Source of the DNA: Streptomyces griseochromogenes
Lineage (GTDB): Bacteria > Actinomycetota > Actinomycetes > Streptomycetales > Streptomycetaceae
Length of the DNA stretch: 64,000 nucleotides
Reading direction: 5' to 3'
NCBI RefSeq assembly: GCF_001542625.1
Contig: NZ_CP016279.1
Span: 5,952,001-6,016,000, forward strand
This document shows positions 52,958 to 64,000 of the stretch, piece by piece. The translations under genes and the position numbers were made by a program. Under the pieces are notes generated by a model. It did not search any database and was not told the DNA's origin. It was given only the letters and a program-made list of their open reading frames with translations. The stretch's first letter is position 1, and every line of letters starts with the position of its first letter.

Positions 52958-54190
52958 CTAGTGGGCCACCGCGGCCGCGCCGTGCTCGTCGACGAGCGCG
53001 CCGGTGGTGAAACGGTCGAGCGAGAAGGGGGCGTTGAGGGTGTGCGGGGTGTCGTGGGCGATGGTGTGGGCGTAGACCCAGCCGACGCCCGGGGTGGCCT
53101 TGAAGCCGCCCGTGCCCCATCCGCAGTTGAGGTAGAGGTTGTCGACGGGGCTGAGGCCGACGATCGGCGAGGCATCGGGGCTGACGTCGACGATGCCGCC
53201 CCAGGTGCGCAGTACATGGGCGCGGGCGAAGACCGGGAAGAGCTCCAGGGCGGCGGACATCTGCTCCTCGATGATGTGGAACGCGCCGCGCTGGGTGTAC
53301 GAGTTGTACGCGTCGATGCCCGCGCCCATCACCAGTTCGCCCTTGTGCGCCTGGCTGACGTACACATGGACGGCGTTGGACATGACGACCGACGGGTGGA
53401 CCGGCTCCAGCAGCTCGGAGACCAGGGCCTGCAACGGGTGGCTCTGCAGCGGGAGTTCGATGCCCGCCATCGCGGCCAGCACCGAGGTGTGGCCGGCCGA
53501 GCACAGGGCCACCTTGCCGGCCGCGATCGGGCCGAGCGAGGTCCGCACGCCCACGATCCTGCCGCCGACGACATCGAGTCCGGTGACCTCACAGTTCTGG
53601 ATGATGTCGACGCCGGCCGCGTCGGCGCTGCGGGCGAAGCCCCACGCGACGTAGTCGTGCTTGGCGATTCCTCCGCGTGCCTGGTAGGTGGCGCCCAGGA
53701 CCGGGTAGCGCACGTCGGGTGAGGTGTTGACGATCGGGCAGACCTCTTTGACCTGCTCGGCGTCGAGCCATTCGGCGTCCACGCCGTTGAGCCGGTTGGC
53801 CTCGACGCGGCGCACGCTGTCGCGGACGTCCTGAAGGCTGTGGGCGAGGTTGAGGACACCGCGCTGGGAGAAGAGGATCGGGTAGTCGAGCTCCTCCTCC
53901 AGGCCCTCCCACAGTCTGAGGGCGTGCTCGTAGATCCCGGCGCTCTCGTCCCACAGGTAGTTGGACCGGATGATCGTGGTGTTGCGGGCCATGTTGCCGC
54001 CGGCGAGCCAGCCCTTCTCCAGTACGGCGACGTTGGTGACGCCGTGGTTCTTCGCCAGGTAGTGGGCGGTGGCCAGGCCGTGTCCGCCGCCGCCCACGAT
54101 CACCACGTCGTACGACCGCTTCGGCTCGGGGTTGCGCCACAGCCGGTCGGGGTGGTCGGGGATGTCTGCGCCGGGGGTGCTGGGGCTCAT
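52958..54190 (-). CDS. soxB: Sarcosine oxidase beta subunit
   Basis: A 410-residue FAD/FMN subunit. The dinucleotide motif [20 protein letters not shown] is at about 27-46, [20 protein letters not shown] and the histidine of [12 protein letters not shown] follow, and FNCG-type end block [20 protein letters not shown] closes the active site. It oxidises sarcosine to glycine and formaldehyde equivalent. ATG 54190 overlaps the glyA stop by 4 bp and it is followed after 12 bp by the delta-alpha gene. Confidence 0.92.
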   Translation of the reverse strand: MSPSTPGADIPDHPDRLWRNPEPKRSYDVVIVGGGGHGLATAHYLAKNHGVTNVAVLEKGWLAGGNMARNTTIIRSNYLWDESAGIYEHALRLWEGLEEELDYPILFSQRGVLNLAHSLQDVRDSVRRVEANRLNGVDAEWLDAEQVKEVCPIVNTSPDVRYPVLGATYQARGGIAKHDYVAWGFARSADAAGVDIIQNCEVTGLDVVGGRIVGVRTSLGPIAAGKVALCSAGHTSVLAAMAGIELPLQSHPLQALVSELLEPVHPSVVMSNAVHVYVSQAHKGELVMGAGIDAYNSYTQRGAFHIIEEQMSAALELFPVFARAHVLRTWGGIVDVSPDASPIVGLSPVDNLYLNCGWGTGGFKATPGVGWVYAHTIAHDTPHTLNAPFSLDRFTTGALVDEHGAAAVAH

Positions 54191-55470
54191 CGGGCGTCTC
54201 CGTCGTCCGAAAGGTGCGGGTAGAGCGGGTGCTCGGCCGCCAGGGCCGCCGTGCGGGCGCGCAGTGCGTCCGTGTCCGGATCCGGCTGGAGGGCCCGCGC
54301 GATCACGTCGGCCACCTCGGCGAAGTCCTCCTCGGTGAAGCCTCGGGTGGCCAGGGCCGGGGTGCCGATCCGCAGGCCCGAGGTGACCATGGGCGGGCGC
54401 GGGTCGAAGGGGACGGCGTTGCGGTTGACGGTGATGCCGATCTCGTGGAGCAGGTCTTCGGCCTGTCTGCCGTCGAGTGGGCAGTCCCGCAGGTCGACGA
54501 GGACCAGGTGGACGTCCGTGCCGCCGGTGAGGACCTTCACCCCGGCGGCGGCCGCGTCCGGGCGGGTGAGGCGGTCGGCGAGGGCGCGGGCGCCGGCGAG
54601 TGTACGGGCTTGGCGTTCGGCGAACTCGGGCGACGCCGCCACCTTGAACGACACGGCCTTCGCGGCGATGACGTGCTCCAGCGGGCCGCCCTGCATACCC
54701 GGGAACACCGCCGAGTTGATCTTCTTGGCGAGGTCGGCCTCGTTGGTGAGCACGACTCCGCCGCGGGGGCCGCCGAGGGTCTTGTGCGTCGTGGTCGTGA
54801 CCACGTGCGCGTGCGGGACGGGGCTGGGGTGCAGTCCGGCCGCGACCAGGCCCGCGAAGTGCGCCATGTCCACCATGAGGAGGGCGCCGACCTCGTCGGC
54901 GATGCGGCGGAAGGCGGCGAAGTCCAGCTGTCTCGGGTACGCCGACCAGCCCGCGATGATCATCTTGGGGCGGTGTTCCTTGGCGAGGCGTTCCACCTCG
55001 TCCATGTCGACCAGGTGATCCGTTTCGGTCACGTGGTACGGCACGACGTTGAACATCTTGCCGCTGTAGTTGATGCGCATGCCGTGGGTGAGGTGCCCGC
55101 CGTGCGCGAGGTCCAGGCCGAGGATCGTGTCGCCCGGCTGGAGGAGGGCGAAGAAGACGGCGGTGTTCGCCTGGGCGCCCGAGTGCGGCTGGACGTTGGC
55201 GTAGCCCGCGCCGAAGAGCGACTTGACGCGCTCGACGGCCAGCCGCTCGGTCACGTCCACGTGTTCGCAGCCGCCGTAGTAGCGCCGGCCCGGGTAGCCC
55301 TCGGCGTACTTGTTGGTGAGGACCGAGCCCTGGGCCTCCATCACCCCGCAGGGCGCGAAGTTCTCCGAGGCGATCATCTCCAGGGTGGACTGCTGGCGGC
55401 GCAGTTCGGCGCGAAGCGCGGCGTGGACCTCCGGGTCCAGCTCGGCCAGCGGGATGTTCAGCGCGTTCAT
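54187..55470 (-). CDS. glyA: Serine hydroxymethyltransferase
   Basis: A 427-residue PLP enzyme with [38 protein letters not shown], and the PLP lysine in [18 protein letters not shown] (about residue 230). It makes serine from glycine and 5,10-methylene-THF. Placed inside the sarcosine oxidase operon, it uses both products of the oxidase at once and is likely a second, catabolic GlyA in addition to a housekeeping copy. ATG 55470 overlaps the folD stop and its end overlaps soxB. Confidence 0.93.
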   Translation of the reverse strand: MNALNIPLAELDPEVHAALRAELRRQQSTLEMIASENFAPCGVMEAQGSVLTNKYAEGYPGRRYYGGCEHVDVTERLAVERVKSLFGAGYANVQPHSGAQANTAVFFALLQPGDTILGLDLAHGGHLTHGMRINYSGKMFNVVPYHVTETDHLVDMDEVERLAKEHRPKMIIAGWSAYPRQLDFAAFRRIADEVGALLMVDMAHFAGLVAAGLHPSPVPHAHVVTTTTHKTLGGPRGGVVLTNEADLAKKINSAVFPGMQGGPLEHVIAAKAVSFKVAASPEFAERQARTLAGARALADRLTRPDAAAAGVKVLTGGTDVHLVLVDLRDCPLDGRQAEDLLHEIGITVNRNAVPFDPRPPMVTSGLRIGTPALATRGFTEEDFAEVADVIARALQPDPDTDALRARTAALAAEHPLYPHLSDDGDAR

Positions 55471-56327
55471 GGGGTGTTCGCGTTCCTCTCGGCGGCCTCG
55501 ACGACATTGGCGAGCAGCATGGCCCGGGTCATGGGTCCTACGCCCCCGGGCATCGGCGCGAGCCATCCGGCGGCCTGGGCGGCGTCCGGGTGCACGTCGC
55601 CGGCCAGCCCGTGCTCGGTGCGGGTGATCCCGACGTCCAGGACCGCGGCACCGGGGCGGAGCATGTCCTTGGTGATCAGTCCGGGCGAGCCGGCGGCGGC
55701 GACGACGATGTCCGCCTCGCGCACGTGCCAGGCCAGGCCCTTGGTTCCGGTGTGGCAGAGGGTGACGGTGGCGTTCTCGGAACGGCGGGTGAGGAGGAGG
55801 CCGATCGGCCGCCCGACCGTGATGCCGCGTCCGATCACGCACACCCGGGCCCCGGCGAGCGGGACGTCGTGACGGAGCAGGAGTTCCACGATGCCGCGCG
55901 GGGTGCAGGGCAACGGGGCGGCCACGCCCAGGACCAGCCGGCCGAGGTTGAGGGGGTGCAGTCCGTCGGCGTCCTTGGCGGGGTCCATGCGTTCGAGTAC
56001 GGCGTTGGCGTCCAGGTGACCGGGGAGCGGCAGCTGGACGATGTAGCCGGTGCAGGCGGGGTCGGCGTTGAGTTCGTCGATGACGTCCTCGACCTGCCGC
56101 TGTGTCGCGTCGGCGGGCAGTTCTCGGCGGATGGAGGCGATGCCGGCCTGGGCGCAGTCCCGGTGCTTTCCGGCGACGTAGGCATGGCTGCCGGGGTCGT
56201 CGCCGACCAGGACGGTGCCGAGGCCGGGCGGTCTGCCGTCGGTGGCGGTCAGCTGGGCGACGCGCGCGGCGAGTTCACGGCGGATCTCGGCGGCGGTGGC
56301 CTTGCCGTCGAGCTTCTGTGCGGTCAC
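55467..56327 (-). CDS. folD: Methylene-THF dehydrogenase/cyclohydrolase FolD
   Basis: A 286-residue Fol[21 protein letters not shown] with the catalytic lysine region, [36 protein letters not shown], and the NADP site [20 protein letters not shown], ending in [20 protein letters not shown]. It oxidises 5,10-methylene-THF to 10-formyl-THF in the cytoplasm. GTG 56327 is the start. In this operon it would carry the methyl carbons removed from betaine into the one-carbon pool. Confidence 0.95.
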   Translation of the reverse strand: MTAQKLDGKATAAEIRRELAARVAQLTATDGRPPGLGTVLVGDDPGSHAYVAGKHRDCAQAGIASIRRELPADATQRQVEDVIDELNADPACTGYIVQLPLPGHLDANAVLERMDPAKDADGLHPLNLGRLVLGVAAPLPCTPRGIVELLLRHDVPLAGARVCVIGRGITVGRPIGLLLTRRSENATVTLCHTGTKGLAWHVREADIVVAAAGSPGLITKDMLRPGAAVLDVGITRTEHGLAGDVHPDAAQAAGWLAPMPGGVGPMTRAMLLANVVEAAERNANTP

Positions 56328-56363
56328 CGGCGGTGTTCCTTCCCTCGAAGCTCTCGCGGTGTG

Positions 56364-58853
<2,490 letters not shown>

Positions 58854-58857
58854 TCAG

Positions 58858-58867
58858 GTTGCGCAAC
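58858..58867. promoter_or_regulatory. Palindrome in the promoter of the demethylation operon
   Basis: GTTGCGCAAC is a perfect 10-bp palindrome about 55 bp upstream of the dimethylglycine dehydrogenase start. A related GTTGCGT half site lies 14-20 bp nearer the gene, making a direct repeat on the minus strand (GTTGCGCAA ... GTTGCGTAG). An AT-richer patch surrounds them. It could be the site of an IclR- or GntR-type regulator; no regulator gene is in the window. Confidence 0.5.
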
Positions 58868-58934
58868 TCAATGTGCCCGTCCCGAGGAGGGGTGTCAAGG
58901 GGGCGCAGTACGTCCGTGAACAGCGGAAAACGCG

Positions 58935-58975
58935 AAGGGCCCGGCAGACTGCGCAGGCAGCCTGCCGGGCCTTTC
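58935..58975. terminator. Terminator at the end of the betaine transporter operon
   Basis: A 10-bp stem GGCCCGGCAG with its complement and a 14-nt loop, flanked by AA and TTT on the two strands, lies about 130 bp after the binding-protein gene. It should stop the ABC transporter transcript before the demethylation operon promoter. The rest of 58870-59099 shows no gene. Confidence 0.75.
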
Positions 58976-59099
58976 GAGGCTCGTGTTTCGGGGCGCCCCG
59001 AAGGGGCGCGCGACCGCGTCGGCATGCGGATCCGCCACGTGGGCGCGACCAGCCCCGACGGACCCGCGGTTCCCCACGGCCCCGTCGGCCGGACGTTCG

Positions 59100-60065
59100 C
59101 TACTTCAGCCAGGCGTCAACCTTGCCGCGATTCGCCTCCACCCACTTCCGCGCCGCCGCGTCGGGCGACATCTTGTCCTGCGCGATGTACTTGGCCACGG
59201 TGTTCTGGTCGTCGTTCGTCCAGTTGAACTTCTTCACCAGGTCGTAAGCCGGGCTCCCGGACTTGGCGAACTTCGCGCTGACGATCTTGTCCAGGTTGTA
59301 GACGGGATAGTCGCAGGCGACCTTGGCGGCGTCCGCGTCGCACCCCGTCTTGTACGCGGGCAGGTTGACCTTGACCAGTGGCACCTCGGACAGGAACCAC
59401 TGCGGTTCGTAGAAGTAGCCGATCGTCCACTGTTTGTTCTTCTCCGCGGTGCGGAAGGCCTGGATGAGCGCTGTCTCGCTGCCCGCGTACACCACCTTGT
59501 AGTCCAGCTTCAGATTCTTCACCAGCGCCGCGTCGTTGGTGACGTACGACGGGTCCCCGTCGAGCAGCTGGCCCTTGCCGCCCGACTCGGAGGTCTTGAA
59601 ATTGGCGGCGTACTTGTCGAGGTTCTTCCAGTCGGTGATGTCCGGATGGGCCTTGGCCAGCCACGGCGGCACGAACCAGCCGATGATGCCCTTGTTGCCG
59701 GTCTGCCCCGCCTCGACGGCGGTCTTCTGCCCGGTGATGTACTTCTTCTTCAGATCGTCGTGGCCCCAGTTCTCCAGGACGGCGTCGACCTCGCCGGTCC
59801 CGAAGCCCTGCCAGGCGATCTCTTCCTTCAGGTCCTTCTTGGTGACCGTACAACCGAGGTCGTGCTGCGCGACGTAGGCGACGACCGCCGCGTCCGCCTC
59901 GTAGCCCACCCACGGGTTGACGGCGAGATTGAACGTGCCGCACTTGCCGCCCGAGCTCTTCGAGCCCCCGGAGGAGCTGTCGCCGACCTTCGCCCCTGAA
60001 CAGGCCGTGAGGGTGAGGCCGAGGACGGCCATGCCGGCCGCGCCGGCTCGCCAGTGTCTTGCCAT
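59100..60065 (-). CDS. Glycine betaine/proline-binding lipoprotein
   Basis: A 321-residue OpuAC/ProX-type solute-binding protein. The signal peptide ends in a lipobox (GLTLTACSG), so it is tethered outside the membrane. The mature protein has FNLAVNPWVGYEADAAVVAY, GFGTGEVDAVLENWGHDDLK and WTIGYFYEPQWFLSEVPLVK, where aromatic residues form the cage for quaternary amines. It is 13 bp downstream of the permease gene and delivers betaine to it. Confidence 0.9.
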   Translation of the reverse strand: MARHWRAGAAGMAVLGLTLTACSGAKVGDSSSGGSKSSGGKCGTFNLAVNPWVGYEADAAVVAYVAQHDLGCTVTKKDLKEEIAWQGFGTGEVDAVLENWGHDDLKKKYITGQKTAVEAGQTGNKGIIGWFVPPWLAKAHPDITDWKNLDKYAANFKTSESGGKGQLLDGDPSYVTNDAALVKNLKLDYKVVYAGSETALIQAFRTAEKNKQWTIGYFYEPQWFLSEVPLVKVNLPAYKTGCDADAAKVACDYPVYNLDKIVSAKFAKSGSPAYDLVKKFNWTNDDQNTVAKYIAQDKMSPDAAARKWVEANRGKVDAWLK

Positions 60066-60078
60066 GGTGTCGTGCTCC

Positions 60079-62073
60079 TTAAGCCCTGGCGCGTCGCGCC
60101 GCAGCCTGAGTGATCCGGTCGAACATGACTCCGAGCAGTACGATGGCGAGTCCCGCCGCCAACCCCTTTCCGTACAGCTCTCCCTGCGAGAACCCGGCCA
60201 CGACGTCGTAGCCGAGGGCGCCGGCCCCTACCAGGCCGCCCACCACAACCATCGACAGCACATAGATCAGGCCCTGGTTCGTCGCGAGAGTCAGGGCGCC
60301 GCGTGCCATCGGCAGTTGGACCTTGGTGATGATCTGCCAGGTGTTGCACCCGGCGGAGGTGGCCGCCTCCACGGTGGCCTCGGGCACGTTCCGCACCCCG
60401 TCCGCGATGATCTTGATCGCCACGGGCGCCGCGTAGACGACGGCCGCGACGATCGCCGTGAAGCGCGAAGGGCCGAACATCGCTAGGAACGGCACGAGAT
60501 AGACGAACGGCGGCATGACCTGGGCGGCGTCCAGGGTGGGCCGCACCAGCCGGTCCACCAGTCGGCTGCGTCCCATCCACACGCCGAAGACGGCGCCGAG
60601 GAGCATCACGAGCACGGTCGCCACCACGGAGGAGGCGAGCGTGGTCATGCTGTCCGACCACAGTCCCGTGGCGACGAGCAGGCCCACGCACACGGTCGCG
60701 ATCGCCCCGGCCCACCAGCCGCCGAGCACCACACCGAGGCCGACCAGGACGGCGGCGACCAGCCACCAGGGCGAGTCGGTGAGCAGCGTCTGGAACGGGT
60801 TGAGCAGACCGTTGGTGATCGCGTCGCGGAAGCCGTTGGTGAGGCCCGACAGATGGTCCTGCATCCACGTGGTCGCGGTGTCCGCGGCGCTCGCGATATG
60901 GCTGCCGGTACTGCCCTGGCCGGGGAACTCGGCGGCCCAGACGTAGGTGTGGGACAGATAGACCAGCACGGCCGACACGGCCGCGCCCGCCGCCAGCAGC
61001 GGTGTGCGCCACTTCAGGAAGCGGTCCTCCGAGCGGCGGGCCGCCTCGTCGCGTCCGGCGGCCGCCGTGGTGACCCGGTCGAGCACGATGGCCATGACGA
61101 CGATGGCGAGTCCGGCGTTGAAGGCCGTGCCGACGTCGAGGGACTGCAGGGCCTGGACCACGGTCTTGCCGAGGCCGGGCGCGTCGATCAGGGCGGCGAT
61201 GGTCACCATGGCCAGAGCGGCCATGATGGTCTGGTTGACGCCCATGACGACCGTGCGCCTGGACATCGGCAGCAGGACCTTCAGCAGTTGCTGCACGCGC
61301 GTCGTGCCCAGCGAGTCGGCCGCCTCGACGGTGGTCTCGGGTACGGACCGGATGGCGTGCGCGGTGATGCGGATGGCGGGCGGTGCCGCGTAGATCACCG
61401 TGGTGATCACGGCGGAGGCCCCTCCGATGAGGAAGATCAGGGTCAGCGGGGCGAGGTAGACGAAGGTCGGCATCGTCTGCATGAAGTCCAGGAAGGGCGT
61501 CATGATCCGGTTGAACCGGTCGGAGAGACCGGCCCAGACGCCGAGCGGGATGCCGATGAGCAGCGCCACGAGGACCGCCGACAGGGTCAGCGCCAGCGTG
61601 TCCATGCTCTCCTGCCACAGGCCTTGCAGCCCGAGGAAGGTGAAGCCGGCCACCGCGAGCAGCGCGACCCGCCAGTTGCCCACGGCCCAGGAGACATAGC
61701 CGGTGAGTCCCACGACGCCGAGCCAGCCGATCTGCGGGAGGGGGCGGCCGTCGGTGGGCTGGGAGATCAGGGACTGCACGAAGGTCACCAGGTTGTCGAT
61801 GACCAGGCGGATCTCGTTGAAGAAGTAGAGGAAGAGCGGGTTGGAGTTCCGGTTCGCGCCGACGCTGTCGTTGACGTCGTTCAGCCAGCGGTGCAGACCG
61901 GTGAGATCGGCCGCGGCGAGGGTGAGCGTCTGCCGGCCGCGCAGCGCGGCGAACAGCACCAGCCAGACCACGAGGATCGCCGCCACCACCATGGGACGGC
62001 TGATCCTGCGGCCCGCCACCGCGGCCCGCGGCACCTTGTCGGTCTTGTGGGGTTTCTCCACGGCCAGGGCCAT
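60079..62073 (-). CDS. Betaine ABC transporter double permease
   Basis: A 664-residue membrane protein made of two BPD_transp_1 permease units in one chain. The first EAA-type loop is AADSLGTTRVQQLLKVLLPM (about residue 260), the second AATSAGCNTWQIITKVQLPM (about 560). Each unit has about six helices (e.g. YLAPLTLIFLIGGASAVITT; YLVPFLAMFGPSRFTAIVAA). Related systems use one permease gene twice. ATG 62073 overlaps the ATPase stop by one base (TGATG), so they are coupled. Confidence 0.9.
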   Translation of the reverse strand: MALAVEKPHKTDKVPRAAVAGRRISRPMVVAAILVVWLVLFAALRGRQTLTLAAADLTGLHRWLNDVNDSVGANRNSNPLFLYFFNEIRLVIDNLVTFVQSLISQPTDGRPLPQIGWLGVVGLTGYVSWAVGNWRVALLAVAGFTFLGLQGLWQESMDTLALTLSAVLVALLIGIPLGVWAGLSDRFNRIMTPFLDFMQTMPTFVYLAPLTLIFLIGGASAVITTVIYAAPPAIRITAHAIRSVPETTVEAADSLGTTRVQQLLKVLLPMSRRTVVMGVNQTIMAALAMVTIAALIDAPGLGKTVVQALQSLDVGTAFNAGLAIVVMAIVLDRVTTAAAGRDEAARRSEDRFLKWRTPLLAAGAAVSAVLVYLSHTYVWAAEFPGQGSTGSHIASAADTATTWMQDHLSGLTNGFRDAITNGLLNPFQTLLTDSPWWLVAAVLVGLGVVLGGWWAGAIATVCVGLLVATGLWSDSMTTLASSVVATVLVMLLGAVFGVWMGRSRLVDRLVRPTLDAAQVMPPFVYLVPFLAMFGPSRFTAIVAAVVYAAPVAIKIIADGVRNVPEATVEAATSAGCNTWQIITKVQLPMARGALTLATNQGLIYVLSMVVVGGLVGAGALGYDVVAGFSQGELYGKGLAAGLAIVLLGVMFDRITQAAARRARA

Positions 62074-63164
62074 CACGCGCCGCCTTCCTGGCCGGCCACC
62101 ACCGCGAGGATCTCCTCGTCGCCGACGATGCCGAGCAGTTGGCCGTTCTCGACGACCTTGACCGGCTTCTCGGCGGCCAGCACCGCCCGGGTGGCCTCGC
62201 GCACGACGACGTCCGGGCCGAGTTCGGGGCCGTCGAGGGCGTCGTCGGGCCCGGCCGGGCGCATGATCCAGCGCAGGGTCAGTACGTCGCCGCGCGGCAC
62301 GTCCTTGACGAAGTCCCGTACGTAGTCGTCCGCGGGGGCCCCGACGAGCTCGTCGCCGGTGCCGCACTGGACCATCCTGCCGTCGCGCATGATGAGGATG
62401 CGATCGCCGAGCTTGAGGGCCTCGGAGAGATCGTGGGTGATGAACACCATGGTCTTGCCGACCTCGTGGTGCAGCCGTATGACCTCGTTCTGCATGTCGC
62501 GGCGGATCAGCGGGTCGAGCGCGGAGAACGGCTCGTCGAAGAAGAGGACGTCCGGGTCGCCGGCGAGGGCCCGGGCGAGGCCGACGCGCTGCTGCATGCC
62601 GCCGGAGAGCTGGTCGGGGTAGGACTTCTCGTAGCCGGCGAGGCCGACCAGTTCGACGACCTCCAGGGCCCGCTTGGTGCGCTCGGCCTTGCCCATGCCG
62701 CGGATCTCCAGGCCGAACGCCACGTTGTCGACGACCCTGCGGTGCGGCAGCAGACCGAAGTGCTGGAAGACCATGGAGAACTTGCTGCGCCGCAGTTCGC
62801 GCAACCGCCTGGGGTCGGCGCCGCGGATGTCCTCGCCCTCGAAGACGATCTCACCGGCGGTGGGTTCGATCAGCCGCGTGAGACATCGCACCAGGGTGGA
62901 CTTGCCGGAGCCGGACAGGCCCATGACGACGAACACCTCGCCGGGCGACACCTCGAAGTCGACGTCGCGGACGGCGGCAGTGCATCCGGCACGGTCCATG
63001 AGCTCGCGGCGGGTCAGCCCGCGCAGTTCCTCGGAGCCCGGCACCTGGTCGGCCTTCGGCCCGAACACCTTCCACAGCCGGCGCACGGAGATGACCGGGG
63101 TGCGGTCCTGAGGATCCTGGGACGTGTCGCGCCGCTGCGACACCTCGGTCTGTGCTGGGGTCAC
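62073..63164 (-). CDS. Betaine/proline ABC transporter ATP-binding protein
   Basis: A 363-residue ATPase of the ProV/OpuAA type. The Walker A loop [17 protein letters not shown] lies near residue 80, the signature [20 protein letters not shown] near 185, Walker [18 protein letters not shown] just after, and the switch histidine in [14 protein letters not shown]-like sequences at the C-terminus (about 300-363) may sense ionic strength as in OpuA. It powers betaine uptake with the double permease. Confidence 0.93.
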   Translation of the reverse strand: MTPAQTEVSQRRDTSQDPQDRTPVISVRRLWKVFGPKADQVPGSEELRGLTRRELMDRAGCTAAVRDVDFEVSPGEVFVVMGLSGSGKSTLVRCLTRLIEPTAGEIVFEGEDIRGADPRRLRELRRSKFSMVFQHFGLLPHRRVVDNVAFGLEIRGMGKAERTKRALEVVELVGLAGYEKSYPDQLSGGMQQRVGLARALAGDPDVLFFDEPFSALDPLIRRDMQNEVIRLHHEVGKTMVFITHDLSEALKLGDRILIMRDGRMVQCGTGDELVGAPADDYVRDFVKDVPRGDVLTLRWIMRPAGPDDALDGPELGPDVVVREATRAVLAAEKPVKVVENGQLLGIVGDEEILAVVAGQEGGA

Positions 63165-63185
63165 GATCGACCTCTTTTCGGCGTT

Positions 63186-64000
63186 TCAGCCGCGGAACCA
63201 GTGCTGCGGCCGGGGTTGGATGTTCTGCCAGACGTGCTTGGGCTCTCGGTATTCGTCCAGACCTGTCGGTCCCAGCTCCCGGCCCACGCCCGAGTGCCCG
63301 AACCCGCCCCACTCCGCCTGGGGCACGTAGGGGTGGTAGTCGTTGATCCACACCGTGCCGTGGCGCAGCCGGCGGGCGACCCGCTGGGCCCTGCCCGCGT
63401 CCTGGGTCCAGACGGCTCCGGCGAGTCCGTACTCCGTGTCGTTGGCGATGCGGACGGCGTCGTCCTCGTCGTGGAAGCGCTCGACGGTGAGCACGGGGCC
63501 GAAGGACTCCTCGTGCACCACGCGCATGTCCTGGCGGCACTCGTCGAGGACCGTCGGCGGGTAGTAGTAACCGTTCGCCAGCGCGGGGTCGTCGGGGCGC
63601 TCGCCGCCGCAGCGCAGTACGGCGCCCTCGGCGAGACCCCCGGCGACGTATGCCTCGACCTTCTCCCGGTGCTGCGCGGAGATGAGCGCTCCGGTCTCGG
63701 CCTCGGGGTCGAAGGGCCCGCCGAGGCGGATGAGCCGGGCCCGCCGTACCACCTCGTCGACGAAGGCTTCATGGATCGAGTCCTCGACGATCAGCCGGGC
63801 ACCGGCCGAACAGACCTGTCCGGAGTGCAGGAAGACGGCGGTGAGCGCGAAGTCCACGGCGGTCTCGAAGTCGGCGTCGGCGAAGACGACGTTCGGGTTC
63901 TTGCCGCCGAGCTCCAGCGCGACCTTCTTCACCGTCGCCGCGGCGGTGGCCATGATGCGCCGGCCGGTCTCCAGACCTCCGGTGAAGGACACCATGTCGA
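63186..64000 (-). CDS. betB: Betaine aldehyde dehydrogenase (N-terminus beyond window)
   Basis: The C-terminal 270 or so residues of an aldehyde dehydrogenase. Visible are SFTGGLETGRRIM, the general-base glutamate in VALELGGKNPNVVF, the catalytic cysteine in FLHSGQVCSAGARL, then HEESFGPVLTVERF and the C-terminal block AEWGGFGHSGVGRELGPTGL. These residues are typical of betaine aldehyde dehydrogenase, which makes glycine betaine from choline-derived aldehyde. It is 21 bp upstream of the betaine ABC transporter genes, which supports the call. Confidence 0.87.
   Translation of the reverse strand, partial: DMVSFTGGLETGRRIMATAAATVKKVALELGGKNPNVVFADADFETAVDFALTAVFLHSGQVCSAGARLIVEDSIHEAFVDEVVRRARLIRLGGPFDPEAETGALISAQHREKVEAYVAGGLAEGAVLRCGGERPDDPALANGYYYPPTVLDECRQDMRVVHEESFGPVLTVERFHDEDDAVRIANDTEYGLAGAVWTQDAGRAQRVARRLRHGTVWINDYHPYVPQAEWGGFGHSGVGRELGPTGLDEYREPKHVWQNIQPRPQHWFRG

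Noticed and set aside
49235..53722. A long plus-strand open frame opposite the sarcosine oxidase genes
   Set aside because: Same GC-driven shadow effect. The opposite strand has complete soxG, soxA and soxB products with correct starts and overlaps.

Overview
The window is about 64 kb of very GC-rich DNA with dense, short-spaced genes, many GTG starts and families typical of actinomycetes (SAV_915-like protein, DUF4232 lipoprotein, KimA-type permease, sarcosine oxidase operon, an IS5-family element). It is best read as a Streptomyces chromosome segment, probably towards an arm, because accessory genes, pseudogenes and an insertion sequence are interleaved with conserved metabolism. No rRNA, tRNA or CRISPR array was seen. 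Both ends cut a gene: a Tat-secreted phospholipase C at the left and a betaine aldehyde dehydrogenase at the right.

Region 1 (1.5-10.2 kb) is the most unusual part. Five genes overlap head to tail by 4 bp: a PaaK/EhpF-like adenylating ligase, an MFS exporter, a two-part GNAT acetyltransferase, a LuxE-type acyl-protein synthetase, and a LuxC acyl reductase fused to a second PaaK/EhpF-like ligase. A RimK-like ATP-grasp ligase lies convergently after a tandem terminator. There are no luciferase genes, no NRPS and no carrier protein. The set looks able to activate acids, form amide bonds, N-acylate, reduce a carboxyl group to an aldehyde and export the product. I infer a carrier-independent peptide-aldehyde pathway of the leupeptin kind.

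Region 2 (10.4-28.5 kb) is accessory and partly decayed. It holds an FAD monooxygenase/TetR pair with a clear 46-bp operator, an Lrp-like regulator next to a YtcJ-like amidohydrolase, an aldo/keto reductase whose TetR neighbour has lost its DNA-binding end while tandem operators remain, a GT-like membrane protein, an isochorismatase/MarR pair, a secreted serine protease with FG-GAP-like repeats, and pseudogenes of a luciferase-like oxidoreductase and of a secreted membrane-anchored protein.

Region 3 (28.5-45.5 kb) carries a (2Fe-2S) thioredoxin-like ferredoxin under a cobalamin riboswitch, a one-chain assimilatory nitrate reductase fused to an NADPH flavoprotein, MsrA, an MMPL exporter with DUF2993 partner and divergent TetR, an EamA transporter, a SpoIIE-type phosphatase, an XdhC protein, a KimA-like potassium importer, and a complete IS element.

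Region 4 (45.5-64 kb) begins with lysA and stress/acetyltransferase genes, then a large leftward locus for glycine betaine use: betaine aldehyde dehydrogenase, a proline/betaine ABC transporter (ATPase, double permease, binding lipoprotein), dimethylglycine dehydrogenase-like flavoenzyme, FolD, GlyA and sarcosine oxidase (SoxB, a SoxD-SoxA fusion, SoxG). Together these import betaine, strip methyl groups onto tetrahydrofolate, and turn glycine into serine.
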